A DNA stretch of 14,614 nt from an uncultured Bacteroidales bacterium (GTDB lineage: Bacteria; Bacteroidota; Bacteroidia; Bacteroidales; UBA932), in contig CAKUYG010000034.1 in NCBI GenBank assembly GCA_934702165.1, forward strand, positions 1 to 14,614, written 5' to 3'. Shown here piece by piece: positions 6,559 to 13,649 of this stretch; position 1 is the stretch's first letter; every line of letters begins with the position of its first letter. Both the position numbers and the translations under genes were made by a program. Below the pieces are notes generated by a model that saw only the letters and a program-made list of their open reading frames with translations, was not told the DNA's origin and did no database searches.

Positions 6559-8658
6559 ATGACACATCCTACATTTTTGACGCGGGTTTTCGTCTCTCTC
6601 GCCCTGCTCGCCACCACCTGCAGCCTGCAGGCCCAGACAAAAAAAGGACTCTCCGAGACCGACCCAGCATTCTACAGGACAGAAGAAGCGCGGCAGATCG
6701 GCGATCAGGTGCTCCTCTACCAGAGGTGCACCGGAGGCTGGCCGAAAAACATAGACATGTCCCGCCGCCTCACGGAGAAGGAACAGGCCAAAGTGCTGGA
6801 GGACAAGTCCAGGACTGATGATTCCACCACAGACAACGATGCCACGACCACACAGATGACCTACCTTGCAAGGCTCTGGAACGCCACCGGGGATACACGC
6901 TACAGGGAAGGATTCAACAAGGGCGTGGAATACCTGCTCAGCGGGCAGTACGACAACGGCGGCTGGCCGCAGTTCTGGCCCGGGATGAAGGGATATCAGG
7001 TCAACATCACATACAACGATGATGCGATGACAAGCACCCTCAACCTGTTCAACGACATCATCCACGACACGGCCCCATATACTGCCGGACTGGTGGACAA
7101 TGAGATGAAGGCCAAGCTCCAGACTTCATTCGACAAAGGCATCGAGTGTATTCTGGCCACCCAGATCAAGGTTGGCGGCAAGCCGACGGTTTGGTGTCAG
7201 CAGAACGATCCCGAGACGTTGGAACCTGCCGGGGCACGCGCCTTCGAACTGCCGTCTTTCTGCTCGGCGGAGAGCGTCCCGATCGTCAAGCTGCTCATGG
7301 GACTCCCGAACCCGGACAAGAGGGTCAAGGAAGCCGTGCACGGTGCGATGAAGTGGTTCGACAAATACAAGCTCACCGGATTCAGGGTGGAGCGCGGCAC
7401 CGATGAATACGGAGCCCGCGACACGAGGCTCGTCGAAGATCCTTCCGCGCCGGCCATCTGGGCCCGTTTCTACGATCTGGAACTGTGCGAGCCTTTCGTC
7501 TGCGACCGCGACGGAATCATGCGCCGCCGCCTGGAGCAGATTGGGCGCGAGCGCCGCAGCGGCTACAGCTGGTACAGCTATCGTCCTGCCGACCTCTACC
7601 CTCTCTACGAGGAGTGGGCCTCCAAATACGACCCGCGCCACAAGGTAAAAATCAGCCTTGAGACCAAGGGCGCAAACGAGAACGGGACCATAGACATGTT
7701 CCGCCGTCCGGTACTGGAGCGGAAAAACTATGATGTGGTGGTAAAGCCAGGGGAGAGTATCCAGGCCGCCATCGACAAAGCCCCGGCAGAGGGGACGGAG
7801 CCGTTCAAGATCCTGGTGCTCAAGGGAGAATACAGACAGAAGCTCAGCATCGGCAAGCCGGGCATCATCCTGGTCGGAGAAGACAGGGACAACACCGTGA
7901 TAGCGCTCTCTGAAGCCGACATCAAGCCAGGCGAGAAAGAACCCGGCACCATCATAGAACTCGGAGCCGGTGCAGACGACTGCATCATCAGCGGGTTTAC
8001 GGTCCGCAACGAATTCGACGCCACCCCGACAGCGGACATGCAGCCGCACTGGGTCAAGCACCGCTTCACCATAAGGGGCGCGGCCACCAGAACCATCATT
8101 GTCAACTGCACCATCACCTCCCGGGGCAATGACGCCCTCTCCCTCTGGGCAAAGGGCGGCGGCATGTACTACCATGCCGACCTTGACATCGAATGTCCTG
8201 GAGTCGATTTCATCTGCCCGCGCGGCTGGTGCTACGCCACCCGCTGCCGCTTCTACGGCGGCGGAAGGGCCATGATCTGGCATGACGGACGCGGAGACAA
8301 GGACATGAAGTTCGTCATCAACAATTCCGACTTCGACGCAAGCGTCCCTACCCTGCTCGGACGGTATCATCACGACCACCAGTTCTTCATACTCAACTCG
8401 GCGATGGGCAGGAACATCATCAACCGTGACATCATGTACGCCTACTCCGACAAGGTTCTTGACCCGTGCGAACTCGGGCAGAGGATTTACTACTGGCGCA
8501 ATGTCCGCCAGGGCGGGCAGAGCGGCTGGCTGGACGATAACCTTGAAAAGGCGTCCGATCCTAAAGAGTTCTGGAGTATGACCGCCTTTAGCACATTCGA
8601 GAAGAAATGGGATCCGGAGAGCCGCCTGCGCGATGTCTGGAAACTCATCGCATATTAG
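6559..8658 (+). CDS. Pectate lyase (PL10) fused to a CE8-type pectin methylesterase
   Basis: The 699-residue product has a conventional signal peptide (about residues 1-25, ending SLQAQ). Residues 35-360 form a PL10-type (alpha/alpha) lyase domain: CTGGWPKNIDM, TTDNDATTTQMTYLARLW, NGGWPQFWP and RRSGYSWYSYRPADLYP are typical. Residues about 390-699 form a right-handed beta-helix like CE8 pectinesterases: IQAAIDKAPAEGTEPFKILVLKGEYRQKLSI, then Asp525, Asp550 in VDFIC and Arg602 in LLGR at the places of the catalytic acid, nucleophile and arginine. The usual QDTL is NDAL, DFIFG is DFICP and LGRPW is LGRYH, so this half is divergent. The expected role is demethylation and Ca-dependent beta-elimination of homogalacturonan, whose unsaturated ends feed KduI/KduD. 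It starts 11 nt after GH43. The lyase call is firm; esterase activity is probable. Confidence 0.88.
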   Translation: MTHPTFLTRVFVSLALLATTCSLQAQTKKGLSETDPAFYRTEEARQIGDQVLLYQRCTGGWPKNIDMSRRLTEKEQAKVLEDKSRTDDSTTDNDATTTQMTYLARLWNATGDTRYREGFNKGVEYLLSGQYDNGGWPQFWPGMKGYQVNITYNDDAMTSTLNLFNDIIHDTAPYTAGLVDNEMKAKLQTSFDKGIECILATQIKVGGKPTVWCQQNDPETLEPAGARAFELPSFCSAESVPIVKLLMGLPNPDKRVKEAVHGAMKWFDKYKLTGFRVERGTDEYGARDTRLVEDPSAPAIWARFYDLELCEPFVCDRDGIMRRRLEQIGRERRSGYSWYSYRPADLYPLYEEWASKYDPRHKVKISLETKGANENGTIDMFRRPVLERKNYDVVVKPGESIQAAIDKAPAEGTEPFKILVLKGEYRQKLSIGKPGIILVGEDRDNTVIALSEADIKPGEKEPGTIIELGAGADDCIISGFTVRNEFDATPTADMQPHWVKHRFTIRGAATRTIIVNCTITSRGNDALSLWAKGGGMYYHADLDIECPGVDFICPRGWCYATRCRFYGGGRAMIWHDGRGDKDMKFVINNSDFDASVPTLLGRYHHDHQFFILNSAMGRNIINRDIMYAYSDKVLDPCELGQRIYYWRNVRQGGQSGWLDDNLEKASDPKEFWSMTAFSTFEKKWDPESRLRDVWKLIAY

Positions 8659-8678
8659 GTTTTGAGCACGGAAATTGC

Positions 8679-8686
8679 TAATTTTG
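8679..8686 (+). promoter_or_regulatory. Putative Bacteroidota promoter -7 element before uxaC
   Basis: TAATTTTG at 8679-8686 fits the Bacteroidota -7 consensus TAnnTTTG and lies in the 53-nt gap between the PL10-CE8 stop and uxaC, the longest gap in this half of the locus. Transcription would begin near 8693, giving a leader of about 19 nt that is A/T-rich up to the ATG. A TTTG occurs at 8661-8664, only 14 nt upstream instead of the usual 19-21, so the -33 element is weak or absent. The site suggests uxaC-yhcH-GH115 can be transcribed on its own. Confidence 0.4.
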
Positions 8687-8711
8687 ATATCTGATTAAAA
8701 CACCATTTACT

Positions 8712-10127
8712 ATGCCATTCATCAACGATGATTTCATGCTTTCCAACGCCACCGCGCGAAAGCTTTACCACGAGCACGCTGAGAAGATGCCGATTATCGA
8801 CTATCACTGCCATCTTGTGCCTCAGCAGATTGCCGAAAATATCCAGTTCAGGGACATCACACAGCTCTGGCTTGTAGACGGCCACTACGGAGACCACTAC
8901 AAGTGGAGGGCGATGAGAGCCAACGGAGTATCTGAAGACTACCTCACCGGAGGCAAGCACAGCGCCTGGGAGACTTTCGAGAAATGGGCCGAAACCGTCC
9001 CTTACACGATGCGCAATCCTCTCTACCACTGGACGCACCTCGAGCTCAGCAGGGTGTTCGGTATCGACAAGCTCCTCAGCCCGGCCACTGCCAGGGAAAT
9101 CTTCGAGGAGTGCAACGCCAAGCTCGCCACCGAGGAGTTCCGCGGACAGGCCCTCATACGCAAATTCGGGGTCGAGACAGTCTGCACCACTGACGATCCC
9201 GCTGATGACCTGCGCTGGCACAAGATGATAGCGGAACACCCGTTCGGAACCAAGGTCATCCCGGCATGGCGTCCTGACAAAGCCATGGCCATCGAGGATC
9301 CGGAATCCTACAAGGAATATCTGAAGAAGCTCGGCGAGGCCGCCGACATGGAGATCGACTCTTATACGGACCTCCAGGAAGCACTTCAGAAGCGCCATGA
9401 CTTCTTCGCATCCATGGGCTGCAAGCTCTCCGACCACGGGCTTGAGAACTTCTACGCTGAAGACTACAAGCCTTTCGAAATTGAGCTCATATTCAAGTCC
9501 GTGCTCCTCGGCAAGAAGCCGGGCGCGTCAGAGCTTGCCAAGTTCCGCAGCGCCTTCCTGCACGACCAGGCTGTGATGGACGCTGAAGCTGGTTGGGCAC
9601 AGCAGTTCCATATCGGGGCCATCCGCAACAACAACACCAAGATGTTCAACCTCGTCGGCCCGGACACCGGTTACGATGCCATCCACGATCTTCAGATCGC
9701 CGCCGCAGGCAACAAGTTCTTCAACCGTCTCGCATCCGAAGACAAGCTCACCAAGACCATCCTCTACTGCCTCAACCCTAAGGACAACGAGGTCATGATG
9801 ACTATGGCCTACAACTTCAACGACGGCACAGTTCCTGGTAAGATGCAGTTCGGTTCAGGTTGGTGGTTCCTCGATCAGGAAGTCGGCATGCGCAGGCAGA
9901 TGGACGCCCTCTCAGTGCTCGGTCTGTTCAGCCGCTTCGTCGGCATGCTGACCGACTCACGCAGCTTCATCAGCTACCCTCGCCACGAGTACTTCCGCCG
10001 CATCCTCTGCGACGTGCTGGGCACAGACGTCGAGAACGGCAAGCTGCCTGCTTCAGAGATGGAGAGGATCGGACAGATGGTCGAAGACATATCATACAAC
10101 AACGCAAAGAACTACTTCAATTTCTAA
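8712..10127 (+). CDS. uxaC: Glucuronate/galacturonate isomerase
   Basis: The 471-residue protein has the usual UxaC length and recognisable family segments: PIIDYHCHL near the N-terminus with metal-binding His32 and His34 of the amidohydrolase-like barrel, then GHYGDHYKWRAMRANG, TTDDPADDL, PAWRPDKA, AIRNNNTKMF and FGSGWWFLDQ. UxaC converts D-glucuronate to D-fructuronate and D-galacturonate to D-tagaturonate in the cytoplasm, the first step of hexuronate catabolism. No signal peptide is seen. It is followed after 3 nt by a YhcH-type gene and then by GH115, which releases glucuronic acid, so glucuronate is a natural substrate here; galacturonate from pectin is the other. The next enzymes (UxuB/UxaB, UxuA/UxaA) are not in the window. 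Arginine is mostly encoded by CGC, in contrast to the many AGG codons in the hydrolase genes, consistent with higher expression. Confidence 0.95.
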   Translation: MPFINDDFMLSNATARKLYHEHAEKMPIIDYHCHLVPQQIAENIQFRDITQLWLVDGHYGDHYKWRAMRANGVSEDYLTGGKHSAWETFEKWAETVPYTMRNPLYHWTHLELSRVFGIDKLLSPATAREIFEECNAKLATEEFRGQALIRKFGVETVCTTDDPADDLRWHKMIAEHPFGTKVIPAWRPDKAMAIEDPESYKEYLKKLGEAADMEIDSYTDLQEALQKRHDFFASMGCKLSDHGLENFYAEDYKPFEIELIFKSVLLGKKPGASELAKFRSAFLHDQAVMDAEAGWAQQFHIGAIRNNNTKMFNLVGPDTGYDAIHDLQIAAAGNKFFNRLASEDKLTKTILYCLNPKDNEVMMTMAYNFNDGTVPGKMQFGSGWWFLDQEVGMRRQMDALSVLGLFSRFVGMLTDSRSFISYPRHEYFRRILCDVLGTDVENGKLPASEMERIGQMVEDISYNNAKNYFNF

Positions 10128-10130
10128 ATT

Positions 10131-10550
10131 ATGGACTACACAAAGAATCCCAACTATATCAAAGCTCTCGAGTACATGGCCTCAACGGACCTGAAATCCC
10201 TCGAGAACGGGAAGCACGTCATCGACGGCGACAACCTTTTCGTCAACATAGTTGACTCCCAGCTCAAGACCCCGGAGCAGGCCCGTCTTGAGGTGCACGA
10301 CAAGTACATCGACATCCAGGTGCCGCTCTCCAAGGACGAGAGTTTCGGAGTCAAGCCGCGCAGCGAGTGCCGCGAGGCCGATGGGGAGTTCAACACCGAG
10401 AAGGACATTCTTTTCTATAAGGACAAGGACTGGAAGACTGTCACTGTAAAGGCAGGTGACAAGATCGTGTTCGATCCTCAGACCGCCCATGCACCTCTTA
10501 TCGGTGAAGGCACCATCCACAAGGCAATCTTCAAAGTAAAGGTGGCATAA
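10131..10550 (+). CDS. YhcH/YjgK/YiaL (DUF386) family protein
   Basis: This 139-residue cytoplasmic protein carries the signature of the EbgC/YhcH/YiaL cupin-like family: ARLEVHDKYIDIQ with Glu54, His56, Tyr59, Asp61 and Gln63, and a later His120 in PQTAHAP, residues likely to bind a metal in the barrel. Members include E. coli YhcH (sialic acid operon), YiaL and EbgC; an anomerase or other sugar-processing role has been proposed for some of them, but no general activity is settled. The gene sits 3 nt after uxaC and 1 nt before the GH115 gene. An aldohexuronate mutarotase or accessory step feeding UxaC is a reasonable guess from that position, not shown by the sequence. Confidence 0.9.
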   Translation: MDYTKNPNYIKALEYMASTDLKSLENGKHVIDGDNLFVNIVDSQLKTPEQARLEVHDKYIDIQVPLSKDESFGVKPRSECREADGEFNTEKDILFYKDKDWKTVTVKAGDKIVFDPQTAHAPLIGEGTIHKAIFKVKVA

Positions 10551-10551
10551 T

Positions 10552-13038
10552 ATGCGAACGCTGGCGATACTGGCGTTCCTGTGGTTCAACGGACTCTCTC
10601 CGGTCACCATTTCAGTATCACGCGACGCCGACCCTGTGGTCGGCGTCGCTGTTGGTATGCTGCAGGACGATCTGGAAGAAGTCACCGGACTCGCACCACG
10701 CCGGACAGATGCCGGCGGCGCCACCGTCAAGATAATCCAATGCGACAGGGACAGGACAAGCCTTCGCCGGCTTGGGATTCCCGCTGACATTGCCGACTCC
10801 CTGACTTTCGTCAAGGAAGCCTTCTATATCGGCACACACGGCAGTCAGATTGTCGTCATAGGTTCCGATGCCCGCGGCACCGCATACGGTGCCCTTGAAC
10901 TCTCCCGGCTCGCCGGGGTTTCACCATGGACATGGTGGGGAGATTCACGCCCCGAAAAATGCGCCGCGTTGGAACTTCCGGACGGGTTCAGCATGTTCCG
11001 GCACCCCTCGGTGGAATACAGGGGCTTCTTCCTCAACGATGAGGACTGGGCCTTCAGGCCGTGGAGTACCCAGACATTTTCCCCACAAAAGGACCCGGAA
11101 ACCATCAGTGCAGACACTTACAGGGAGCTTTTCAAACTCCTGCTCCGCCTGAGGGCGAACACCCTGTGGCCGGGAATGCATCCGGGCACCACCACGTTCT
11201 TCAATGTTCCCGGAGCGCGCGAGGCAGCGGACTCCTGCGGGATTTTCATCGGCACATCCCACTGCGAGCCTCTGTTGCGCAACAATGTGGGTGAATGGGA
11301 CGAGTCTGTGCGCGGAAGGTATAACTATATCACAAACAGGCAGGCTGTTCAGGACTATTGGACAGAACGGCTCGTGGAGATGAAAGGGCGGCCGGGCCTG
11401 TACACTATCGGGATGAGAGGCATCCACGACGGCTCGATGGAGGGGGTACGCACATTGGAGGAGAAGACATCTGCACTCCAGCAGGTTATTTACGACCAGA
11501 GGGAACTTTTGCGCCGGTACGTCGGTGCGGACGTCCCGCAGATGTTCATGCCGTACAAGGAGGTGCTTGAGATAATGGAGAACGGCCTTGATGTTCCGGA
11601 AGATGTCACCATAGTATGGTGCGATGACAACTACGGCTACATGACACGTCTCAGTTCAGCCCAGCAACAGACGCGCAGCGGCGGGGCCGGGGTCTACTAC
11701 CACCTGAGCTACGCTGGCCGTCCTCATGACTGCCTGTGGCTGAGTTCTACACAGCCAGGGCTGATATACCATGAGATGCGGCAGGCCTACGACCACAATG
11801 TCCGGAAGCTGTGGATAGCCAACGTCCACGATCCGAAAGTTGCGGCTTATGATCTCGAACTGTTCCTTGACATGGCATGGGACATCCGCTCCGTCGGGCC
11901 GCAGAGCGTAAACGCCCACCTTGAAAGATGGCTTTGCAGAGAGTTCGGAGATGAGGCAGGGGCACTGCTCGGCCCGGCGATGAGTGATTATTACCGGCTT
12001 GCCTCGATGCGGCGCCCGGAGTTCATGGGCTGGAGCCAAGTGGAACTCCCGGACAGAAGACGTTATCCGGACGGACTCTCTCCTGTGTCGGATTCCGAAT
12101 TCAATTTCGACGGGTTCGGAGATGAGGCACAGCGGTACATAGACGGCCTCCGCAAAGTGTCGGATCTCGTCCTTGAGGCGAAAAAGCATGTTCCGCAAAG
12201 AAGACTGGATGCATATTTCGCATCCGTGGAATACCCTGTCAACGCGACACGCGCCATGGCGGAAAAAATGCTATATGCCCAGAAGGCACGCTCACGCGCA
12301 AAAACCACTTATGCTCCCGGGATATGGAAGACTGACAGCGTGATGATGGCAGCGGCGGCCGCAAGCCAGACAGCCTATCAGGAAATACGTGACCTGACCC
12401 GCTACTACAACGAAGAACTGTCCGGCGGCAAGTGGCGCGGTCTGATGTGCGAAAGGCCGAGAGATCTGCATGCTTTCCGGGCTCCGGTGCTTCCAGTCAT
12501 GCTGAACGAAGATGAATGCAGAGAATGGTCCGAAAAGGCAAGTTGTTGGAAAGCCGGCGCCTTGGACGACTTGAGCGATGACTTCATAGCGTGCAACGCC
12601 TGCGACTTTCTGTCCGCGTCGGCTGAAGTCACGCCGGTGCAGAATCTTGGTCACAGCGGCAATGCCGTGCCGGTCCCGAAGGGCGGGGCGCTGGATTACA
12701 GTTTCGAGACCGGCATTAGTGGCAAGACTGTACTGAGGATAGCCCTGATCCCTACACAGGCCAACGACAAAGGGGATATCCGCTTTTCAGTCTCCATGGA
12801 CGGCGGGGAGCCGCAGATCTTTTCGATCAAGGAGCCATTCCGCAGCGACCAATGGAAAAAGAACGTCATGCGCGGACAGAGGGTGGTGGAAATCCCGCTT
12901 GAAATCTCCGCCGGCGAACATACATTGGCTCTCGGTGCGCTCGACGACCACATCATCTTCGATCAATGGATGTTGGACTTCAAGCCGGACCGCCAGTTCT
13001 ACATTTTCCCGGTTCAGCCAGTCAGCGGATTGCGATGA
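10552..13038 (+). CDS. GH115 xylan alpha-1,2-(4-O-methyl)glucuronidase
   Basis: The 828-residue protein has the GH115 layout: an N-terminal alpha/beta domain (about 18-145: VTISVSRDADPVVGVAVG, VVIGSDARGTAYGALELS, WTWWGD), a catalytic barrel (about 150-450) with EYRGFFLNDEDW, NTLWPGMHPGT, TIGMRGIHDGSM and VWCDDNYGYMTR, a helical part, and a C-terminal beta-sandwich (about 640-828). By spacing, Arg289, Asp293 and Glu337 correspond to the catalytic-site residues Arg328, Asp332 and Glu375 that I recall for Bacteroides ovatus BoAgu115A; this mapping is from memory. GH115 removes (4-O-methyl-)glucuronic acid from internal and terminal xylose of xylan. The leader MRTLAILAFLWFNGLSP is short, so export is likely but not certain. 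The start is 1 nt after the YhcH-type gene. Family assignment is firm, and substrate is well supported by the neighbouring xylan enzymes and uxaC. Confidence 0.93.
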   Translation: MRTLAILAFLWFNGLSPVTISVSRDADPVVGVAVGMLQDDLEEVTGLAPRRTDAGGATVKIIQCDRDRTSLRRLGIPADIADSLTFVKEAFYIGTHGSQIVVIGSDARGTAYGALELSRLAGVSPWTWWGDSRPEKCAALELPDGFSMFRHPSVEYRGFFLNDEDWAFRPWSTQTFSPQKDPETISADTYRELFKLLLRLRANTLWPGMHPGTTTFFNVPGAREAADSCGIFIGTSHCEPLLRNNVGEWDESVRGRYNYITNRQAVQDYWTERLVEMKGRPGLYTIGMRGIHDGSMEGVRTLEEKTSALQQVIYDQRELLRRYVGADVPQMFMPYKEVLEIMENGLDVPEDVTIVWCDDNYGYMTRLSSAQQQTRSGGAGVYYHLSYAGRPHDCLWLSSTQPGLIYHEMRQAYDHNVRKLWIANVHDPKVAAYDLELFLDMAWDIRSVGPQSVNAHLERWLCREFGDEAGALLGPAMSDYYRLASMRRPEFMGWSQVELPDRRRYPDGLSPVSDSEFNFDGFGDEAQRYIDGLRKVSDLVLEAKKHVPQRRLDAYFASVEYPVNATRAMAEKMLYAQKARSRAKTTYAPGIWKTDSVMMAAAAASQTAYQEIRDLTRYYNEELSGGKWRGLMCERPRDLHAFRAPVLPVMLNEDECREWSEKASCWKAGALDDLSDDFIACNACDFLSASAEVTPVQNLGHSGNAVPVPKGGALDYSFETGISGKTVLRIALIPTQANDKGDIRFSVSMDGGEPQIFSIKEPFRSDQWKKNVMRGQRVVEIPLEISAGEHTLALGALDDHIIFDQWMLDFKPDRQFYIFPVQPVSGLR

Positions 13039-13163
13039 AAAACGGAGCATCTCCGCCTCCCGGTCCCGCGCTTCCTCTCCTGATCAAGCCAGAGTCCTTC
13101 CGGACACCTCGCGAGTCACACTGAGAACCTGACTCTACGTCTTCGTTGTCTGCCAGTCCGTCA

Positions 13164-13185
13164 GTGAGGAATGACAGCAGTGGAA
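13164..13185 (+). repeat. 22-nt direct repeat, copy 1
   Basis: GTGAGGAATGACAGCAGTGGAA recurs at 13231-13252 with 20 of 22 bases identical (GA against AC at positions 6-7). The copies are 67 nt apart, and the shared core is ATGACAGCAGTGGAA. No coding role is apparent. Confidence 0.8.
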
Positions 13186-13230
13186 ACGTGGGCGCAACCA
13201 GACTGGATGAAAGAAAGAAACTTGTCTCAT

Positions 13231-13252
13231 GTGAGACATGACAGCAGTGGAA
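13231..13252 (+). repeat. 22-nt direct repeat, copy 2, overlapping a palindrome
   Basis: This is the second copy of the repeat at 13164-13185. Its left part overlaps an inverted repeat, TGTCTCA (13223-13229) and TGAGACA (13232-13238) around a 2-nt centre, which could be a protein-binding dyad; the first copy lacks this dyad. Confidence 0.75.
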
Positions 13253-13368
13253 CAGCAGAGACAGGCCCCCGGAACGGCTGACAACATTCCCAAACCGTTC
13301 GGCTGGCTGCATTCTCGACTGCTTGTCTGTCTGTTCGGATGTCCGGTTGGCTGTCCGGCTGCACGTAT

Positions 13369-13392
13369 GCCTAATCGTCCGCCTAATCGTAT
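13369..13392 (+). repeat. Tandem 12-nt repeat, two copies
   Basis: GCCTAATCGT occurs at 13369-13378 and again at 13381-13390, so two 12-nt units with identical first ten bases lie head to tail. A second small pair, CGTGGAACA at 13396-13404 and 13414-13422, follows immediately. Two copies are too few to suggest a CRISPR or a satellite. Confidence 0.7.
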
Positions 13393-13427
13393 TCCCGTGG
13401 AACAATGTGGCGTCGTGGAACATCCCC

Positions 13428-13504
13428 GTGCGCACCGGCCCGATTTGGTGCGCACCAGGGCTCTTCGTGCGCACGGCGCTGAGTTTTCCTTTTCCCGTGC
13501 GCAC
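13428..13504. repeat. Four GTGCGCAC palindromes at near-helical spacing
   Basis: The perfect palindrome GTGCGCAC occurs at 13428-13435, 13448-13455, 13467-13474 and 13497-13504. Start-to-start distances are 20, 19 and 30 nt, close to two, two and three turns of B-DNA. Flanks extend the symmetry in three copies: TGGTGCGCACCA for the second and CGTGCGCACG for the third and fourth. A related CACGCACG lies at 13517-13524. It could be an array of protein-binding sites or a lineage-specific intergenic repeat. Confidence 0.75.
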
Positions 13505-13536
13505 GAGACGGCTTTTCACGCACGGAATGTGTTTTC

Positions 13537-13586
13537 CTGATTTAGGTTGACTCGGTTTTATCTTTTATAACTGATTTTAGTTGACT
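13537..13586. repeat. TTGACT-containing direct repeats at the IS end
   Basis: CTGATTTAGGTTGACT (13537-13552) and CTGATTTTAGTTGACT (13571-13586) match at 14 of 16 bases with a 34-nt offset; another GTTGACT is at 13610-13616. They lie between the repeat-rich spacer and the transposase stop and are probably subterminal IS sequences. Confidence 0.6.
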
Positions 13587-13600
13587 TTTCGTTGTTATCC

Positions 13601-13649
13601 CTGTCAGGGGTTGACTGGAGGCCGTAGGCCGGAAGGCGACCCCTGACAG
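13601..13649. repeat. Perfect 11-bp inverted repeat over the transposase 3' end
   Basis: CTGTCAGGGGT (13601-13611) pairs exactly with ACCCCTGACAG (13639-13649) across a 27-nt loop that itself holds GGCC-GTA-GGCC. The transposase stop codon (13604-13606) lies in one arm. Neither side has a T tract in the right place, so it is not a standard intrinsic terminator. It could block read-through or be a remnant of an IS end. Confidence 0.75.

Larger units (their letters stand above)
13039..13600. other. Repeat-rich intergenic region without a convincing gene
   Basis: About 560 nt separate GH115 from the transposase. Open frames exist on both strands (for example 13022-13519 minus and 13238-13540 plus), but their translations are low in information, rich in Arg, Ser, Thr and Cys, and include runs such as VRTG that come from the GTGCGCAC palindromes, which encode Val-Arg-Thr on either strand. 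The region holds pairs of short direct repeats, four GTGCGCAC palindromes and a TTGACT-containing repeat near the insertion sequence. No U-tailed terminator for the GH115 transcript could be found; a CGGAG/CTCCG mini-hairpin at 13043-13055 has no T run. Confidence 0.7.

Noticed and set aside
7126..8379. Long minus-strand open frame (417 codons) antisense to the PL10-CE8 gene
   Set aside because: It lies wholly opposite a clear enzyme gene; its Val/Ala/Gly/Arg-rich translation resembles no family and is explained by GC-rich third codon positions. The same holds for the antisense frames at 3798-4622 and 5111-6028.
8672..8684. AAATT-GCT-AATTT hairpin after the PL10-CE8 gene as a terminator
   Set aside because: The stem has five A/T pairs only, a 3-nt loop and no T run beyond it; part of it is the putative -7 element.
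13113..13135. GAGTCA/TGACTC inverted repeat as the GH115 terminator
   Set aside because: Only 6-bp arms around an 11-nt loop with no following T tract; chance occurrence is likely.
13369..13422. Short spaced repeats resembling a CRISPR array
   Set aside because: Units are only 9-12 nt, two copies each, with spacers of 2-9 nt and no cas genes.
13022..13519. Minus-strand frame of 165 codons in the spacer after GH115
   Set aside because: Low-information translation with VRTG/VRTK repeats that come from the GTGCGCAC palindromes on either strand; it overlaps the GH115 end and has no family resemblance.
13547..13571. Sigma-70-like promoter (TTGACT with TATAAC) at the IS end
   Set aside because: The spacing is only 13 nt and Bacteroidota housekeeping promoters use TTTG/TAnnTTTG rather than this form; the TTGACT sites are better explained as IS end repeats.
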